Of a stretch of DNA of 64,000 nt, positions 61,758 through 64,000 are shown piece after piece. A model generated the notes under the pieces. That model did not search any database, had not been told where the DNA came from, and worked only from the letters and a program-made list of their open reading frames with translations. Position numbers and translations under genes: made by a program. The stretch is from assembly GCF_014281965.1 (NCBI RefSeq), contig NZ_JACFTB010000006.1, positions 1-64,000 on the forward strand, in the 5' to 3' direction. The stretch is from Rhodococcus sp. BP22. GTDB taxonomy: Bacteria; Actinomycetota; Actinomycetes; Mycobacteriales; Mycobacteriaceae. Numbering within the stretch: the first letter of the stretch is position 1; every line of letters begins with the position of its first letter.

Positions 61758-62528
61758 TCACTGGTGGATCGACTGTTCGCTCAACAACCGGCCTTCGCGG
61801 TGCGCGAGCGCACTGGCTGGAAGCTCCCCTGCACGGCCGCTGAGGAATACTGTCAGCTCACTCGACCCGGCAGCGAAGTCGCCCACCGAGTCGATCCGCC
61901 GAAGTGTCTGCCGGGCAACGGCTTCTGCGCTGTCGAACAGGCGCACGTTGTCCGGCAACAGAGAAGTGATTTCGTTCGATACCAACGGATAGTGAGTACA
62001 ACCGAGAACTACGGCATCGACATCTGTCGGCGTAGCAGCGACCGCAGTGCGGATCGCCGCCGAGATCGCCTCCGTCTCGCCCCGGTCGATGGAGTCCGCG
62101 AGACCGTGACACGCGACCGAGGTTACGGACCGGCCCGTCGCGAACTCCTCTATCAAGCGCGCTTGATACGCACTGGCCGTCGTTGCGGCCGTTGCCCAGA
62201 TCGCGATCCGATCGCTTGCTGCCGCAGCAGGTTTGATAGCTGGGACGGTGCCGATCACCGGAATCGCGTCACCGAGGTGGCGTCGTACATGCGCCAAGGC
62301 AGTCACACTCGCGGTGTTGCATGGCAACACGATCACCTCGGCTCCCGATGACACGGCGCGATCGGCAGCATTCACCACGCGATCGATCACCCATGCATCA
62401 GGCTTCGGGCCCCATGGGGCCTCGTCGGGATCCATCAGCAGAATCAGATCGAGCTCGGGACGCAGCTCCCTCAAGCGTGCAGCCGTCGGCAGCAAACCGA
62501 GCCCCGAGTCGATCAGTCCGACTATCAC
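61758..62528 (-). CDS. Aspartate/glutamate racemase family protein (MurI-like)
   Basis: 256 residues. Cofactor-independent racemase fold: N-terminal GLIDSGLGLLPTA, first catalytic cysteine in LPCNTASV near 70, second in LGCTHYPL near 175. The usual glutamate racemase opening is DSGVGGL; here it is DSGLGLL, and active-site surroundings differ slightly, so this may be a paralogue rather than the essential cell-wall MurI. Its start lies 8 bases after the cystathionine gamma-synthase stop, so both are probably on one transcript. Confidence 0.82.
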   Translation of the reverse strand: MIVGLIDSGLGLLPTAARLRELRPELDLILLMDPDEAPWGPKPDAWVIDRVVNAADRAVSSGAEVIVLPCNTASVTALAHVRRHLGDAIPVIGTVPAIKPAAAASDRIAIWATAATTASAYQARLIEEFATGRSVTSVACHGLADSIDRGETEAISAAIRTAVAATPTDVDAVVLGCTHYPLVSNEITSLLPDNVRLFDSAEAVARQTLRRIDSVGDFAAGSSELTVFLSGRAGELPASALAHREGRLLSEQSIHQ

Positions 62529-62536
62529 TGCGTGTG

Positions 62537-63742
62537 TCAGCCGAGTGCCTGCTCGAGATCGCCGATGAGATCAGCAGCGTCTTCGATACCTACCGACAAG
62601 CGAACGAGATTATCGGGAACCTCGAGCAGCGACCCTGCCGTCGATGCATGAGTCATGGCTCCGGGGTGTTCGATAAGTGATTCCACACCACCGAGGGACT
62701 CCGCGAGGGTGAAGATCTCGGTGCGAGCGCAGAAGTCGAGCGCTGCCTGCTGACCGCCGCCGAGCAGCACCGAAATCATGCCGCCGAAGCGTCGCATCTG
62801 CTTTGCCGCGACGTGATGCGAAGGGTGTTCCGGCAATCCGGGATAGATGACCTGTGAGATCGCCGGGTGACTGTTCAGCATCTCGACGAGCTTCTCGGCA
62901 TTGTCGCTGTGACGCTCCATTCGCAACGCGAGCGTCTTGATGCCGCGCAGGGTCAAAAATGCGTCGAACGGTCCTGGCACTCCACCGGCCCCGTTCTGCA
63001 GAAACGCGAAGGCCGCGTCGAGCTCTTCGTCATCGGTGATCAGTGCCCCGCCGACGACGTCCGAGTGTCCGCCGATGTATTTCGTCGTCGAATGCAACAC
63101 GACGTCTGCACCGAGCGCAAGTGGCTGCTGCAAGTAGGGCGAGGCGAAAGTATTGTCCACGACCAGCTTCGCGTTCGAGCCGTGAGCAACTTCTGCGAGT
63201 GCCTCGATGTCGCCGATGTTGAGCAGCGGGTTGGTCGGTGTCTCCACCCACACCAGCTTGGTATTCGGACGGATCGCCTGACGAACGGCATCGACATCGG
63301 ACACTGCAGCGACGGAGTACTCGATACCCCACTGGGTGAAGACCTTGTCGATCAGGCGGAAGGTGCCGCCGTAAGCATCGTTCGGGATGACGAGGTGGTC
63401 ACCGGGTCGCAGGGTCGCACGAAGGAGGCAGTCCGTGGCCGCCATGCCCGACGAGAACGCTCGGCCGTAGGTGCCGGATTCGATCGCGGCAAGGTTGGCT
63501 TCGAGCGGCCGACGCGTCGGGTTTCCAGTACGGGCGTACTCGAACCCACTACGCATGCCGCCGACGCCGTCCTGAGCGAACGTCGAGCTTGCATAGATAG
63601 GCACGTTGACCGCACCGGTCAACGGGTCGGGCTCGTACCCCGCGTGCACCGCCTTGGTGGAAAACCCCTGCTTATCACCCTGGGTCGTTCCGCTAGCTCC
63701 GCTCCCGGACGTGCTGTCTGCCTTGCTGCGCTGCTCACTCAT
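62537..63742 (-). CDS. metB: Cystathionine gamma-synthase
   Basis: 401 residues from the ATG at 63742 (MSEQRSK); open sequence further upstream is non-coding promoter. PLP-dependent Cys/Met metabolism enzyme that joins an activated homoserine and cysteine to cystathionine. Landmarks: GFSTKAVHAGYEPD at the start of homology, SSGMAATDC, and the Schiff-base lysine in HSTTKYIGGHSDVVGG near residue 220, then SLGGVESLIEHPGAMTHAS. The first 30 residues are Ser/Gly/Thr-rich and variable. Homologues can act as gamma-lyase, but family position favours the synthase. Confidence 0.92.
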   Translation of the reverse strand: MSEQRSKADSTSGSGASGTTQGDKQGFSTKAVHAGYEPDPLTGAVNVPIYASSTFAQDGVGGMRSGFEYARTGNPTRRPLEANLAAIESGTYGRAFSSGMAATDCLLRATLRPGDHLVIPNDAYGGTFRLIDKVFTQWGIEYSVAAVSDVDAVRQAIRPNTKLVWVETPTNPLLNIGDIEALAEVAHGSNAKLVVDNTFASPYLQQPLALGADVVLHSTTKYIGGHSDVVGGALITDDEELDAAFAFLQNGAGGVPGPFDAFLTLRGIKTLALRMERHSDNAEKLVEMLNSHPAISQVIYPGLPEHPSHHVAAKQMRRFGGMISVLLGGGQQAALDFCARTEIFTLAESLGGVESLIEHPGAMTHASTAGSLLEVPDNLVRLSVGIEDAADLIGDLEQALG

Positions 63743-63864
63743 GGCTTCCAGACTAATAGGTGCAGGAAATGGGTAGCCTGCGGGAGACTCAGCCGCACGA
63801 GATTTTCGGCGGCAACACTCATTCAAGCCAGCGGAGAACACCGCCGGAAGAAACGAGGCACACC

Positions 63865-64000
63865 GTGGCCGACTCGACACCCCGCAGCTCGCAGAGCGTC
63901 GAAGAATTGTTCGCTCTCGACTCGCTCCTGGACTCCGAAGAACGTCAGATTCGCGAGACGGTCCGCAAGTTGGGCAACGAGCGCATCCGCCCGCACTTGG
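63865..64000 (+). CDS. Acyl-CoA dehydrogenase family protein, probably glutaryl-CoA dehydrogenase (partial)
   Basis: Only the first 45 codons are in the window, from a GTG at 63865 with GAGG upstream. The sequence LFALDSLLDSEERQIRETVRKLGNERIRP is the N-terminal helix pattern of glutaryl-CoA-type acyl-CoA dehydrogenases. The gene is divergent from metB across 122 bp. Confidence 0.75.
   Translation, partial: MADSTPRSSQSVEELFALDSLLDSEERQIRETVRKLGNERIRPHL

Overview
The window is high-GC, densely packed DNA from a mycolic-acid actinomycete, most likely a Rhodococcus or a close Nocardiaceae relative. This rests on a complete mycofactocin (mft) cluster, an NDMA-dependent methanol-dehydrogenase locus, a kshB gene behind a KstR-type operator, and GGNSL-type multimodular NRPSs. 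Species cannot be fixed from sequence alone. No rRNA, tRNA, CRISPR array, transposase or phage gene was seen.

Layout. (1) 1-24534, minus strand: two consecutive NRPS genes. The upstream gene encodes 6950 residues (EntF-like starter C, six A-T pairs with C domains between them, and a final C domain). The downstream gene starts directly with an A domain and runs off the left edge. The subunit break therefore falls between C and A of module 7. The two facing ends carry homologous fragments that look like degenerate adenylation-domain N-termini, which is the most unusual structure in the window. (2) 24535-24914: non-coding leader with a hairpin. (3) 24915-34342, minus strand: a tightly overlapping run of TetR regulator, amidohydrolase, acetoacetyl-CoA synthetase, acyl-CoA synthetase, EutC, EutB and ethanolamine permease. 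(4) 34458-38957, minus strand: CDF transporter, DUF779 protein, acetaldehyde dehydrogenase and a GAF-domain regulator, with an array of GCAAC/GTTGC sites ahead of the dehydrogenase. (5) 39089-51717: the mycofactocin cluster mftA-B-C-D, two FadH/OYE oxidoreductases, and mftE-F-G on the minus strand. A PPOX-fold gene is inserted on the plus strand, and mftR plus a probable mftM methyltransferase diverge from mftA. (6) 51738-59058, minus strand: NarL-type regulator, histidine kinase, Fe-alcohol dehydrogenase, VWA protein, MoxR ATPase and NDMA-dependent methanol dehydrogenase. (7) 59310-64000: kshB (+), an MFS transporter, a Glu/Asp racemase-family gene and cystathionine gamma-synthase (-), and the start of an acyl-CoA dehydrogenase (+).

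How it works together. Regions 3-6 form a small-alcohol and amino-alcohol catabolic neighbourhood. Ethanolamine is imported and cleaved by EutBC to acetaldehyde and ammonia. The aldehyde dehydrogenase can oxidise acetaldehyde, and the CoA ligases can activate acids. Alcohols are oxidised by the NDMA-type dehydrogenase, which depends on mycofactocin as electron acceptor, and MftG is thought to pass those electrons to respiration. A 17-bp palindromic core occurs upstream of both the methanol dehydrogenase gene and the Fe-ADH/kinase/regulator operon. It is the best candidate for the operator linking the two-component system to alcohol oxidation.

Limits: functions come from motif and family recognition by eye. 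NRPS substrate codes were read by manual alignment to GrsA positions and are predictions. Regulatory sites are sequence patterns, not proven elements.
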